DNA of 10,387 nt from JAYRWN01 sp041917975 (lineage in GTDB: Bacteria; Bacteroidota; Bacteroidia; Chitinophagales; Saprospiraceae), in NCBI GenBank assembly GCA_041917975.1, contig JAYRWN010000024.1, forward strand, positions 1 to 10,387. Direction: 5' to 3'. Position numbers and translations under genes: made by a program. Under the pieces are notes generated by a model, which saw nothing but the letters and a program-made list of their open reading frames with translations, was not told where the DNA came from and did not search any database. Shown here one piece after another: positions 1 through 6,466 of this stretch; the first letter of the stretch is position 1, and each line of letters opens with the position of its first letter.

Positions 1-2
1 AA

Positions 3-35
3 CAGCTTACTAATCCTGTATTTATACCTTTATGA
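3..35 (+). CDS. Possible 3' end of an upstream gene (partial, about 10 codons)
   Basis: The frame beginning at base 3 is open from the window edge and reads QLTNPVFIPL before a TGA at 33-35. That stop overlaps the ATG of the next small gene (32-34) as ATGA, an arrangement typical of translationally coupled genes in one operon. Ten codons are too few to identify a product. The frame starting at base 1 is also open up to a TGA at 40-42, so the choice of frame rests only on the ATGA overlap. The third frame is closed at 11-13. Confidence 0.28.
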   Translation, partial: QLTNPVFIPL

Positions 36-208
36 GAGATGATGAAGAAATCTACCTGGTGGATGATTTAATCATGCCTGCCGAAGAAGAAAAACCTGTT
101 CAGGCAACTACTTTATCACAGGTCCGTTTTGTTAAAGTCTTGTATTATTGCACCATAATAATGCTGGTTGCCCTGTTATTAGTCTGGCAGTTTGTGCGAA
201 GAAAATAG
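32..208 (+). CDS. Small single-pass membrane protein, 58 aa, unknown function
   Basis: I do not recognise this protein. It has 58 residues: an acidic N-terminal part (residues 1-24, many Asp and Glu), a short amphipathic stretch, then one hydrophobic segment at about residues 36-55 (from VLYYC to VWQFV) and a basic end, RRK. The predicted topology is N-terminus and bulk on one side of the inner membrane with a C-terminal anchor; the positive RRK end would favour a cytoplasmic C-terminus. The ATG at 32 is the first start after an in-frame stop at 11-13, so the length is fixed. No Shine-Dalgarno motif precedes it, but the ATGA overlap with an apparent upstream frame suggests translational coupling. 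It converges with the GH3 gene, leaving 22 bp between the stops. It resembles the small membrane subunits found at the ends of operons, but it could be a chance ORF. Confidence 0.5.
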   Translation: MRDDEEIYLVDDLIMPAEEEKPVQATTLSQVRFVKVLYYCTIIMLVALLLVWQFVRRK

Positions 209-230
209 CACATTTACATACTCGATGTCG

Positions 231-2825
231 TCACTGAATATAACGTTTAGGTCCTTTTAAGGATATTTCAGCAGATATTTCTCCCTTAATCGGGGGAGCG
301 GCGGGGCCGACGGTTATCCGGTACTGATGAGGTTCCAGAACTAACTTATCTTCTTCATTCACCAGGCTGAATTGTTCAGGACGCAAGGCAAAATGAATGG
401 TTTTATGTTCGTTACGGCGGAGAAAAACCCGCTTAAATCCCACCAAAGTGGTCAAAGGGACTGGAACCGACGCATCCAGAATCGTCAGATAAATTTGTAC
501 TACCTCTTCACCATCCCGGGGCCCGGTATTTTCTACTTGCACAGCCACGTTTACCTCATCGCCCAGATTTTGTTCTTTTTTGACGATGAGATCACGGTAA
601 TTGAATTGCGTATAGGTCAATCCGAATCCAAATGACCACAGTGGACTTCCTCTAAAATAACGGTATGTCCGTCCTTCCATGGCATAATTTTTAAAATCAG
701 GTAAATCCCGTATAGACTTGTAAACCGTAAAGGGCAGTCGCCCGGAGGGAGAGAATTCACCGAATAATAATCCGGTTAAAGCAGGTCCGGTTTTTTCTCC
801 CGGGTAAAAACCCTGCACAATAGCATCGGCCTGTTCATTTGCCCAATTTAAAGCGATGGCACTTCCACTAAAATTAACGAATATTAAAGGTTTACCGGGT
901 TTTTTTAGAGCTTGCAACAATTGCTCCTGGATGGCTGGCAAATTAAGATCGGTGCGGTCGCCATGTGCAAACCCGGGAATATTCAGAGGGCTTTCTTCTC
1001 CTTCCAGGTCATCCGGTGAGAGTCCTCCGCAGAAGACGATCACGTCTGCCTTATCGGCTACTTCCAGGGCTTCTTGTGTATAATTACGGCTAATGTTGGA
1101 CCAGGATAACCGGGCTTGTGGTTCTATGTTATTTTTCCACCACCCGGTATTGAGCAATAAGCGAACTTCCAATAGGTAGGCCTTAGTGCTGGCTAGAATT
1201 ATTCCTGTTGAAGGAACTTTTTTACCCTCAATAAGTACCTCCACATTATCATCAAATAAATAGGTTCCGGTAACGGAGGGTTTTAAGAAGCCTTGCCAAC
1301 GAACGGAAAATAAATCTTCCACCTGTTGATTAAGCGGGCTCTTATCCCAAACAAAGTCTATTTGTTCGTCTATCCTGCTAAAAGCCGGAGATCCGTTTAA
1401 GGTGTTATTTGTAAAATACTCTGCATGCAAGCCTGGTCTAAGCTCACCCTTTTCATTATGCCACAAACAGGACGTAGGAATTGCAGTAAAATTTGTATAA
1501 AGTCCGGGCACCAGCGGGCATCCGTACGCATACATAAGTTTATCGCCGAGCTTTTGGCGCAAAGCCTGAAGGGGCGTGATTGGCATCACTGGATTACCAT
1601 TATAGTTACCTAACAGGATAGCAAAATTATCGGCATTAGGTCCGATTAAGGCTACTTTGAGGTTAGGCTTCAAAGGCAGAATTCCGTTGTTTTTTAACAA
1701 GACCAATGATTTTTGGGCCGCCTCTAACGCCAATTCTTGATGCGCGACAGACCCAACCACTGATAGGGGAATTTGGTTATAAGGCACTTCTCCCGGAGGA
1801 TCTAATAACCCCAGATGTATTCTGGTAGCAAATAATCTTCGGACCGCCTGGTTAATATCCGCAAGATTTATGATTCCTGCCTGTAACGCTGAATCCAGAT
1901 TTGCATGCAGGAAATCGCGATAATTTTCACAGTTTAGATCCGTACCACTATTTAAGGCCCATCCCCACGCCCTGGTAGATCCGGAGACCAGATTATGCGC
2001 GGTAGAATTAAAGATGTCCGTAATAGCACCACAGTCGGACACTACGTAGCCATTAAAACCAAACTGTTGACGCAGGATTTGAGACAAGAGTAAATTGGAA
2101 CTGCAGCACGGCTGATCCCTCAATCGGTTATAGGCACACATCACGGATTGGACCTGAGCTTCTTTTACAGCCATTTTAAAAGCCGGCAGGTATGTTTCGT
2201 ACAAATCGCGATTGTTGACAAAAAAATTGTCGCTGTGTCTGGAATATTCAGGTCCGCTGTGCACGGCATAGTGTTTAACAGTGGCAATGGATTTAAAATA
2301 TTTTGGATCATTGCCCTGCAAACCGCGCACAAAATTTACCGCCATACGACCGGTCAGATAGGGGTCTTCCCCATAAGTTTCTTGTCCCCGGCCCCAACGG
2401 GGATCACGAAAAATATTGATGTTGGGCGACCAAAAAGTAAGCCCGGTATAAATTGATCGGTTGCCATGAGCTACAAAATAGTTATGCTTGGCTCTGCCTT
2501 CATCAGAGATGGCGGTACCCACCCGCAGCATCAGGTCTTCATCGAAAGTAGCGGCCAATCCAATGGCTTGGGGAAACACCGTTGCTTTTCCAGCCCTGGC
2601 CACACCATGCAAGGCCTCATTCCACCAATTATAGGCCGGAATATTTAAACGGTCAATAGCCGGTGCATCAATAAATAACTGGCTTACTTTTTCTTCCACC
2701 GTCAACCTGGATAAAAGATCATTCAACCTGGCTTCTGTCGGTAAAGCAGGGTTTTGAAATGGGTATAAATTTTGGGCCTGAATGGTTGAGGTCACCATCA
2801 CCAGAATTATCCACCATACGTGCAT
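231..2825 (-). CDS. Secreted GH3 beta-glycosidase (beta-xylosidase/beta-glucosidase type) with inserted PA14 domain
   Basis: An 864-residue exo-acting glycosidase that should remove terminal beta-linked xylose or glucose from oligosaccharides by a retaining mechanism. Residues 1-17 form a signal peptide (likely cleavage TIQA|QN), so it is periplasmic or exported. The GH3 N-terminal barrel spans about 30-345 and contains FWSPNINIFRDPRWGRGQET at 131-150, KH at 184-185 and the nucleophile D264 in VVSDCGA. The C-terminal alpha/beta domain starts near 370 (SLVLLKN) and is interrupted by a PA14 domain at about 465-576 (GLHAEYF to ARLSW). The acid/base Glu is probably in LEGEE (607-611). A fibronectin-III-like domain covers about 750-850. 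The start is fixed by a TGA two codons upstream of the ATG. The LEGEE...GDRTDLNLP signature resembles Bacteroidota Xyl3A-type beta-xylosidases, but substrate cannot be settled by eye. The PA14 domain is shortened. A tRNA-Cys terminator lies upstream, so the gene should have its own promoter; no convincing -7/-33 pair was seen. Confidence 0.93.
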   Translation of the reverse strand: MHVWWIILVMVTSTIQAQNLYPFQNPALPTEARLNDLLSRLTVEEKVSQLFIDAPAIDRLNIPAYNWWNEALHGVARAGKATVFPQAIGLAATFDEDLMLRVGTAISDEGRAKHNYFVAHGNRSIYTGLTFWSPNINIFRDPRWGRGQETYGEDPYLTGRMAVNFVRGLQGNDPKYFKSIATVKHYAVHSGPEYSRHSDNFFVNNRDLYETYLPAFKMAVKEAQVQSVMCAYNRLRDQPCCSSNLLLSQILRQQFGFNGYVVSDCGAITDIFNSTAHNLVSGSTRAWGWALNSGTDLNCENYRDFLHANLDSALQAGIINLADINQAVRRLFATRIHLGLLDPPGEVPYNQIPLSVVGSVAHQELALEAAQKSLVLLKNNGILPLKPNLKVALIGPNADNFAILLGNYNGNPVMPITPLQALRQKLGDKLMYAYGCPLVPGLYTNFTAIPTSCLWHNEKGELRPGLHAEYFTNNTLNGSPAFSRIDEQIDFVWDKSPLNQQVEDLFSVRWQGFLKPSVTGTYLFDDNVEVLIEGKKVPSTGIILASTKAYLLEVRLLLNTGWWKNNIEPQARLSWSNISRNYTQEALEVADKADVIVFCGGLSPDDLEGEESPLNIPGFAHGDRTDLNLPAIQEQLLQALKKPGKPLIFVNFSGSAIALNWANEQADAIVQGFYPGEKTGPALTGLLFGEFSPSGRLPFTVYKSIRDLPDFKNYAMEGRTYRYFRGSPLWSFGFGLTYTQFNYRDLIVKKEQNLGDEVNVAVQVENTGPRDGEEVVQIYLTILDASVPVPLTTLVGFKRVFLRRNEHKTIHFALRPEQFSLVNEEDKLVLEPHQYRITVGPAAPPIKGEISAEISLKGPKRYIQ

Positions 2826-2925
2826 AGGTCAATTTTTTAAGACACCAGAATATGGATTTATTGGCCACTTTTGAATGGCGCACCTCACTGATCCGTATGA
2901 TATTGAACAATGCGAACAAAGACTC

Positions 2926-2966
2926 AAAAAAAAAAGCTCCTACTACATCAGTAAGAGCTCCTTTTT
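2926..2966 (-). terminator. Intrinsic terminator of tRNA-Cys
   Basis: Read on the minus strand, just after the tRNA, the sequence forms a long hairpin: AAAAAGG-AGCTC-T-TACT, a GATGT loop, then AGTA-G-GAGCT running into ten T residues (A2926-A2935 on the plus strand). Counting G-U pairs the stem is about 17 bp. The T tract makes it a strong rho-independent terminator on this strand. The opposite strand ends in only five T residues, so it may be weakly bidirectional. It separates tRNA transcription from the GH3 gene starting at 2825. Confidence 0.85.
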
Positions 2967-2973
2967 AATATCG

Positions 2974-3044
2974 AGGTCGAAAGCGGATTCGAACCGCTGT
3001 ACAAGGTTTTGCAGACCTCTGCCTAGCCACTCGGCCATTCGACC
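2974..3044 (-). tRNA. tRNA-Cys (GCA anticodon)
   Basis: A 71-nt tRNA that folds by hand: acceptor GGTCGAA paired with TTCGACC (7 bp), D arm GCC...GGC with loop GAGTGGCTA, anticodon stem GAGGT/ACCTT (one G-U pair), anticodon loop CTGCAAA giving GCA, a four-base variable loop, and T arm AGCGG-TTCGAAT-CCGCT. The discriminator base is U73, an identity element of tRNA-Cys. No CCA is encoded (the next bases are CGA), so CCA must be added after transcription. It lies between the GH29 and GH3 genes on the same strand, with a strong terminator right after it and a hairpin 8 nt before it. No duplicated tRNA 3' end suggesting an integrated element was seen. Confidence 0.96.
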
Positions 3045-3052
3045 TGATCAGA

Positions 3053-3081
3053 GTAATGTAAAAATCTTCTTCTCACATTAC
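3053..3081 (-). repeat. 12-bp inverted repeat (hairpin) immediately 5' of tRNA-Cys
   Basis: On the minus strand GTAATGTGAGAA is followed by the loop GAAGA and then TTTTTACATTAC. The outer 7 bp (GTAATGT/ACATTAC) are perfect, and the inner 5 bp pair with A-U and G-U. The hairpin ends 8 nt before the mature tRNA 5' end. No T tract follows on the minus strand, so it does not look like a normal terminator for the GH29 gene. It could be a leader structure affecting tRNA 5' processing or an attenuating structure. The structure is seen; the role is inference. Confidence 0.55.
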
Positions 3082-3130
3082 CATTTTATTTAATGCAATT
3101 TTTGTGCCGTTTCTCTTTTTAAACGGATGG

Positions 3131-3146
3131 CAAATATACAAATTTA
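3131..3146 (-). promoter_or_regulatory. Two abutting Bacteroidota -7 boxes (TAAATTTG then TATATTTG), candidate tRNA-Cys promoter
   Basis: On the minus strand TAAATTTG and TATATTTG follow each other directly. Both match the Bacteroidota primary sigma -7 consensus TAnnTTTG exactly. No TTTG -33 element is found 18-21 nt upstream of either. Transcription from here would start near 3124, giving about 80 nt of leader that contains the 3053-3081 hairpin before tRNA-Cys. The region is AT-rich, so chance matches are possible. Confidence 0.35.
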
Positions 3147-3192
3147 AGCAATTTATAGCTGGCTTATCCTTATAATATTGTTAAATAAGCTT

Positions 3193-4635
3193 TTAAAAAA
3201 TACTGATTTCACTGATCAGCGGGCATGCTTTGGCTTCCAGGATATTCACTTTGATCTCACTGGCTTGAATACCTCCCAAAGGTAAAATGCGTTTATACCC
3301 GATCGTGGTACCTTCGGCTACTTTGTCCCATTGTTCTCCTTTCTTTATAGATACGGTAAAAGCTTTAACCCGCTGGCCGAGAGGGATATGCTCCTGCAGT
3401 TGGATGTAATGCAAAGTTTTTTCTGAACCAAGGTCTAATATCAGCTCCCCGGCAACCTGACCATCGTCGGTGGCCCAATAGGTGTTGGGATTCCCATCGT
3501 TCACATTACCGGGTCCGTAAACCATATCTTTTCCTCTCCAAGCAGGGGCAGAAACCAAAGCACTTTTAGCTAAGTCCGAACTAAAGGCTTCGTCCAGTAG
3601 TTTTCTCCACCCCTTAAGGGCAGCCACATCATTTTCATGCAATAACCCCCGGCGATCCGGAGGAACATTGAGTAGAAGATTGGAGCCCCGACCAACCGAA
3701 CTCAAAAATATTTCAAATAATTTTTCCGGTGATTTTACGGCCGTGTCTTCTTCTGCATGGTAAAACCATCCCGGCCGGATCGAAACGTCTACTTCCGCCG
3801 GCACCCAATTTTGACCATCTTCCGCGCCACGGTTTAAGAGGGCAGTGATGTCAGCCTGACCTGGGTACAGCGTATCTATACTCATCGTACACCAATTGGT
3901 TTCGCCGGCAAACCCTTTTTCATTGCCACACCATCGAATGCTCGGTCCGGCATCACTAAAAAAGATGACTTCCGGATTCCATCCACGCACCAGCTCTATG
4001 GTTTTAGGCCAGTCATAGTAGGTCCGCCGGTCTACCTGACGGATTTCCCGGGTGCCACCGTAATAACCATCGCCACCGTTGGCCCCATCAAACCACATCT
4101 CGAACACCGGTCCATAGTTCGTGAACAATTCTTCTAATTGTTTGCGATAATAATCCACATATGCCGGCTGTCCGTAGTCCGCATAATTGCGGTCCCAGGG
4201 CGATAAGTAGACCCCAAACTTTAATCCATATTTTGCACACGAAGCGGCTAACATCTTCACTACATCCCCCTGTCCGTCCAGCCATGGGCTGGATTTGACC
4301 GAATGATCCGTATACTGACTTGGCCACAGACAAAATCCATCATGATGTTTGCAGGTGAGGATCACCCCTTTGAAGCCACACTGAGCAAAGGTTTCCGCCC
4401 ACTGATCGGTGTTTAGGGCGGAGGGGTTAAAAATCACCGGATCTTCATCGCCATACCCCCATTCTTTGCCGGTGAAGGTATTGGTGGTAAAATGCACAAA
4501 GGCGTTAAGTTCCATTTGATGCCAGGCCAGCTGCGCCGGTGAAGGTAAAGGGCCGATGGGCTCAGGCGGGAGGGTCTTTTTCTGACAAGCCCAGAAACCG
4601 ACCACTGTAAACCAAAGTATAAGTATTTTTTTCAT
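3193..4635 (-). CDS. Alpha-L-fucosidase, GH29 (probably subfamily B), lipoprotein with C-terminal F5/8C-like domain
   Basis: A 480-residue enzyme that should hydrolyse alpha-L-fucosidic linkages. It begins MKKILILWF and has a lipoprotein signal ending GFWAC (C17), so it is membrane-anchored, probably outer membrane. The catalytic barrel is about residues 27-345: FVHFTTNTFT at 46-55, CKHHDGF at 95-101, likely nucleophile D183 in EMWFDGANG, IRWCGNE at 233-239 (E239 is the probable acid/base by analogy with subfamily B), and EVDVSIRPGWFYH at 281-293. Residues about 355-480 look like a discoidin/F5-8C beta-sandwich (NDGNPNTYWATDDG at 379-392). Subfamily B enzymes prefer alpha-1,3/1,4 fucose on branched glycans. 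A TTG three codons upstream (4642-4644) could extend the protein, but the ATG gives a better signal peptide. It is divergent from the small lipoprotein gene across an inverted repeat. No terminator with a T tract follows it, so readthrough toward tRNA-Cys is possible. Confidence 0.93.
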   Translation of the reverse strand: MKKILILWFTVVGFWACQKKTLPPEPIGPLPSPAQLAWHQMELNAFVHFTTNTFTGKEWGYGDEDPVIFNPSALNTDQWAETFAQCGFKGVILTCKHHDGFCLWPSQYTDHSVKSSPWLDGQGDVVKMLAASCAKYGLKFGVYLSPWDRNYADYGQPAYVDYYRKQLEELFTNYGPVFEMWFDGANGGDGYYGGTREIRQVDRRTYYDWPKTIELVRGWNPEVIFFSDAGPSIRWCGNEKGFAGETNWCTMSIDTLYPGQADITALLNRGAEDGQNWVPAEVDVSIRPGWFYHAEEDTAVKSPEKLFEIFLSSVGRGSNLLLNVPPDRRGLLHENDVAALKGWRKLLDEAFSSDLAKSALVSAPAWRGKDMVYGPGNVNDGNPNTYWATDDGQVAGELILDLGSEKTLHYIQLQEHIPLGQRVKAFTVSIKKGEQWDKVAEGTTIGYKRILPLGGIQASEIKVNILEAKACPLISEISIF

Positions 4636-4655
4636 ACCGGTCAATTTAACATTAT

Positions 4656-4680
4656 TTTAGTTTATCTACTACAAACTAAA
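4656..4680. repeat. 25-bp inverted repeat, candidate operator between divergent genes
   Basis: TTTAGTTT and AAACTAAA form a perfect 8-bp inverted repeat around a 9-bp spacer (ATCTACTAC). It lies 20 bp upstream of the GH29 start codon and 39 bp upstream of the small lipoprotein gene on the other strand. Its position suits either an operator for a dimeric regulator acting on one or both promoters, or a hairpin in the fucosidase leader. The right arm includes TTAGTTTG on the minus strand, a 7/8 match to the TAnnTTTG box, so it may overlap the fucosidase promoter. The repeat is seen; the regulatory role is inferred. Confidence 0.5.
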
Positions 4681-4719
4681 GCGGAAGGTATTTTCGTCTA
4701 AAGAGAGAAAAGAAAGTAT

Positions 4720-5112
4720 ATGAAAAAGTTTTTGCCCTTGTTAATGTGGATGGTTTTAGGGATCCTGTCCTGTGACAAATACGATTTACCGGCGGACCTG
4801 ACTTTAAAAATGAATGATGATATTACTGTGGATGGCCTGCGCATCCGGTTTTCCGATATTGAAGAATCGCGCTGTGCGGAAGGGGTGACCTGTGTCTGGG
4901 CCGGCGAAGCCAAAGTATTCCTAAAATTAAACCTCCAGGACAATGTTATCCTCAAATCTCCAGGCCTTTGTGAAGGTCCGGAAGCCTGCCGGGATACAGC
5001 CACTTATAAACATTACCGCATCATCCTGCACGACGTAAATCCTTATCCCAAAATTAATGTGGAAATTAAAAAGGAAGATTACCGTATAAAATTATCTGTT
5101 GAACGGAACTAA
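4720..5112 (+). CDS. Small hypothetical lipoprotein, 130 aa, ESRC-x5-CVWAG motif
   Basis: A 130-residue predicted lipoprotein with the lipobox ILSC (C18). The mature part is mostly alternating hydrophobic/polar stretches, suggesting a small beta-rich domain. The core, FSDIEESRCAEGVTCVWAGE at residues 44-63, places C52 and C58 six residues apart, and a second pair is C84 and C90 (LCEGPEAC); these may form disulfides in the periplasm. I associate a DSRCP...C.WAG-type motif with uncharacterised Bacteroidota lipoproteins, but I know of no assigned function. An A/G-only tract at 4701-4716 precedes the ATG and could aid ribosome binding. The gene is divergent from the fucosidase. Its TAA (5110-5112) directly abuts the stop of the permease on the other strand, so it must terminate within or past that gene. 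A weak TATTTTCG box (4689-4696) is the nearest promoter-like match. Confidence 0.82.
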   Translation: MKKFLPLLMWMVLGILSCDKYDLPADLTLKMNDDITVDGLRIRFSDIEESRCAEGVTCVWAGEAKVFLKLNLQDNVILKSPGLCEGPEACRDTATYKHYRIILHDVNPYPKINVEIKKEDYRIKLSVERN

Positions 5113-6450
5113 TTAAAGAATTAACGACAAGATATATACCACCAGACCGGCCACCAAACCGTTAAGGCCGGTGCCCAAAGTCTGAAGTTTATAGCCTTGG
5201 GTGATCGTCATATTGGACATTTTTACCACCACCCAATATCCGCTGTCGTTAACGTGTGAGGCGACCATAGCCCCGGCACCTATAGCGGTTACCACCAGGG
5301 CTTTATCGATCGGGCTGACAAACCCAAAGGACTCCATCATAGAGGCCATAATGGATGCGGTGGTGATCATGGCTACTGTTGAGGATCCCTGGGCCGATTT
5401 TATGGCGGCCGCCAGGATAAAGGGTAACCAGATGCCCAATTGTTGGTTCTGAAAAAACGTGCCCAATTCTTCAGCTATACCGGATACCTTGAGCACATTG
5501 CCAAAGATGCCCCCGGCCCCGGTGATCAGGATAATATTGGCGGCATCCCGCAGCGCCTGGCCCACCCATCCTTCATCCGACCAATGTGAGGTGGAAAATT
5601 TTGCCGGCAACCCAAAAGCTAAAAACATCCCGATAGTGAGCGCCAGCACCGGATGCCCGATGAACAGGATGGACTGAATAAACATGCCGTCGCGTTGCCC
5701 TTCCGGAAGCATGAACTCTAATACCGATTTGGCCACAATAAGTAAGAGCGGGATAACTATGGGCAGTGAAGACTTAAACGTAGACGGGGCATTAGCCAGC
5801 CTTTCTAAAATAACTTCCTCGGTAAGCTCGGGGTTCGGATCAATATAAATCTTGCTGGCGTAGTATTTAGCAAATAAAATTCCAAAAATGACGCAGGGTA
5901 TCCCCACACCAATACCCATGACCATGACCAAACCGATGTCCGCTCCTAACATCCCGGCGGTAGCGATAGGTCCCGGAGTAGGGGGTACCAGCACATGTGT
6001 AGTCACTAGTCCAATGGATAAAGCCATGGCTGTGCCAGCCAAAGACAAACCGGCCCGTTTGGTTAAACTTTTGTTCAGGGGGCTCATCAACAAAAAAGCG
6101 CTGTCAAAAAATACCGGAATCGACAAAATATAACCAATAATAGCCATGGCCGCATAGACCCGCTCACGACCAATCAGATTAAGCACCGATTCGGCCATGC
6201 GCATACCACCTCCGGAGTATTCCAAATAAACTCCGATGATCACCCCCAGGATGATGACTAAACCAATTTTCCCGATGGTAACGCCGAATCCGTCATTAAG
6301 GGCATCGGCTATTTTGGTCACCGGAAGTCCGGCAAATAAGGCGAATAAAATGCTCACCAACGTCAAGGATAAAAAGGGATGCATTTTAAACTTGGTAGAG
6401 CTAATGATGATAAATACGATGCTTAAGACCAGTAAAATGATGAGCCACAT
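5113..6450 (-). CDS. gntP: GntP-family gluconate/aldonate:H+ symporter
   Basis: A 445-residue polytopic inner-membrane permease of the usual GntP length (about 440-450). Family hallmarks are visible: IPVFFDSAFLL at 111-121, VPPTPGPIATAG at 155-166, AAIKSAQGSSTVA at 348-360 and ASHVNDSGYWVV at 397-408. Hydrophobic segments run throughout, consistent with about 12-14 membrane spans. Family members import gluconate, idonate, D-serine or other hydroxy acids with protons, and the exact substrate cannot be read from sequence. The gene follows the aldonate dehydratase after only 16 nt on the same strand, so they are almost certainly cotranscribed, which argues for a sugar-acid substrate matching that enzyme. 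No Shine-Dalgarno motif precedes the ATG, and coupling to the upstream gene is likely. The symbol is used at family level. The stop codon abuts the convergent lipoprotein gene and no terminator is visible there. Confidence 0.92.
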   Translation of the reverse strand: MWLIILLVLSIVFIIISSTKFKMHPFLSLTLVSILFALFAGLPVTKIADALNDGFGVTIGKIGLVIILGVIIGVYLEYSGGGMRMAESVLNLIGRERVYAAMAIIGYILSIPVFFDSAFLLMSPLNKSLTKRAGLSLAGTAMALSIGLVTTHVLVPPTPGPIATAGMLGADIGLVMVMGIGVGIPCVIFGILFAKYYASKIYIDPNPELTEEVILERLANAPSTFKSSLPIVIPLLLIVAKSVLEFMLPEGQRDGMFIQSILFIGHPVLALTIGMFLAFGLPAKFSTSHWSDEGWVGQALRDAANIILITGAGGIFGNVLKVSGIAEELGTFFQNQQLGIWLPFILAAAIKSAQGSSTVAMITTASIMASMMESFGFVSPIDKALVVTAIGAGAMVASHVNDSGYWVVVKMSNMTITQGYKLQTLGTGLNGLVAGLVVYILSLIL

Positions 6451-6466
6451 ATGCCAATAGGATTAA

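Noticed and set aside
2719..2919. 66-codon open frame overlapping the GH3 start on the same strand
   Set aside because: It overlaps the GH3 signal peptide and catalytic-domain coding in another frame, has no recognisable domain, and the GH3 frame is clearly the real gene.
2974..3044. tRNA-Cys as an integration site of a mobile element
   Set aside because: No copy of the tRNA 3' end, integrase or element genes was seen in the window, and flanking genes look like ordinary chromosomal genes.
3162..3190. GCTTAT...ATAAGC inverted repeat just after the GH29 stop as a terminator
   Set aside because: The 6-bp AT-rich stem has a 17-nt loop and no T tract follows on the minus strand.
231..4635. A polysaccharide utilisation locus of the classical SusC/SusD type
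   Set aside because: No SusC-like or SusD-like gene, sensor or anti-sigma pair is present; only two glycosidases separated by a tRNA are seen.
4642..4644. TTG start for the fucosidase three codons upstream
   Set aside because: The ATG at 4633-4635 gives a typical MKK lipoprotein signal start; the TTG adds only MTG before it.
5147..5171. CCGGCC...GGCCGG hairpin near the permease 3' end as a shared terminator
   Set aside because: It lies inside the coding sequence for a Gly-rich membrane segment, has a 13-nt loop and no T tract on either strand.
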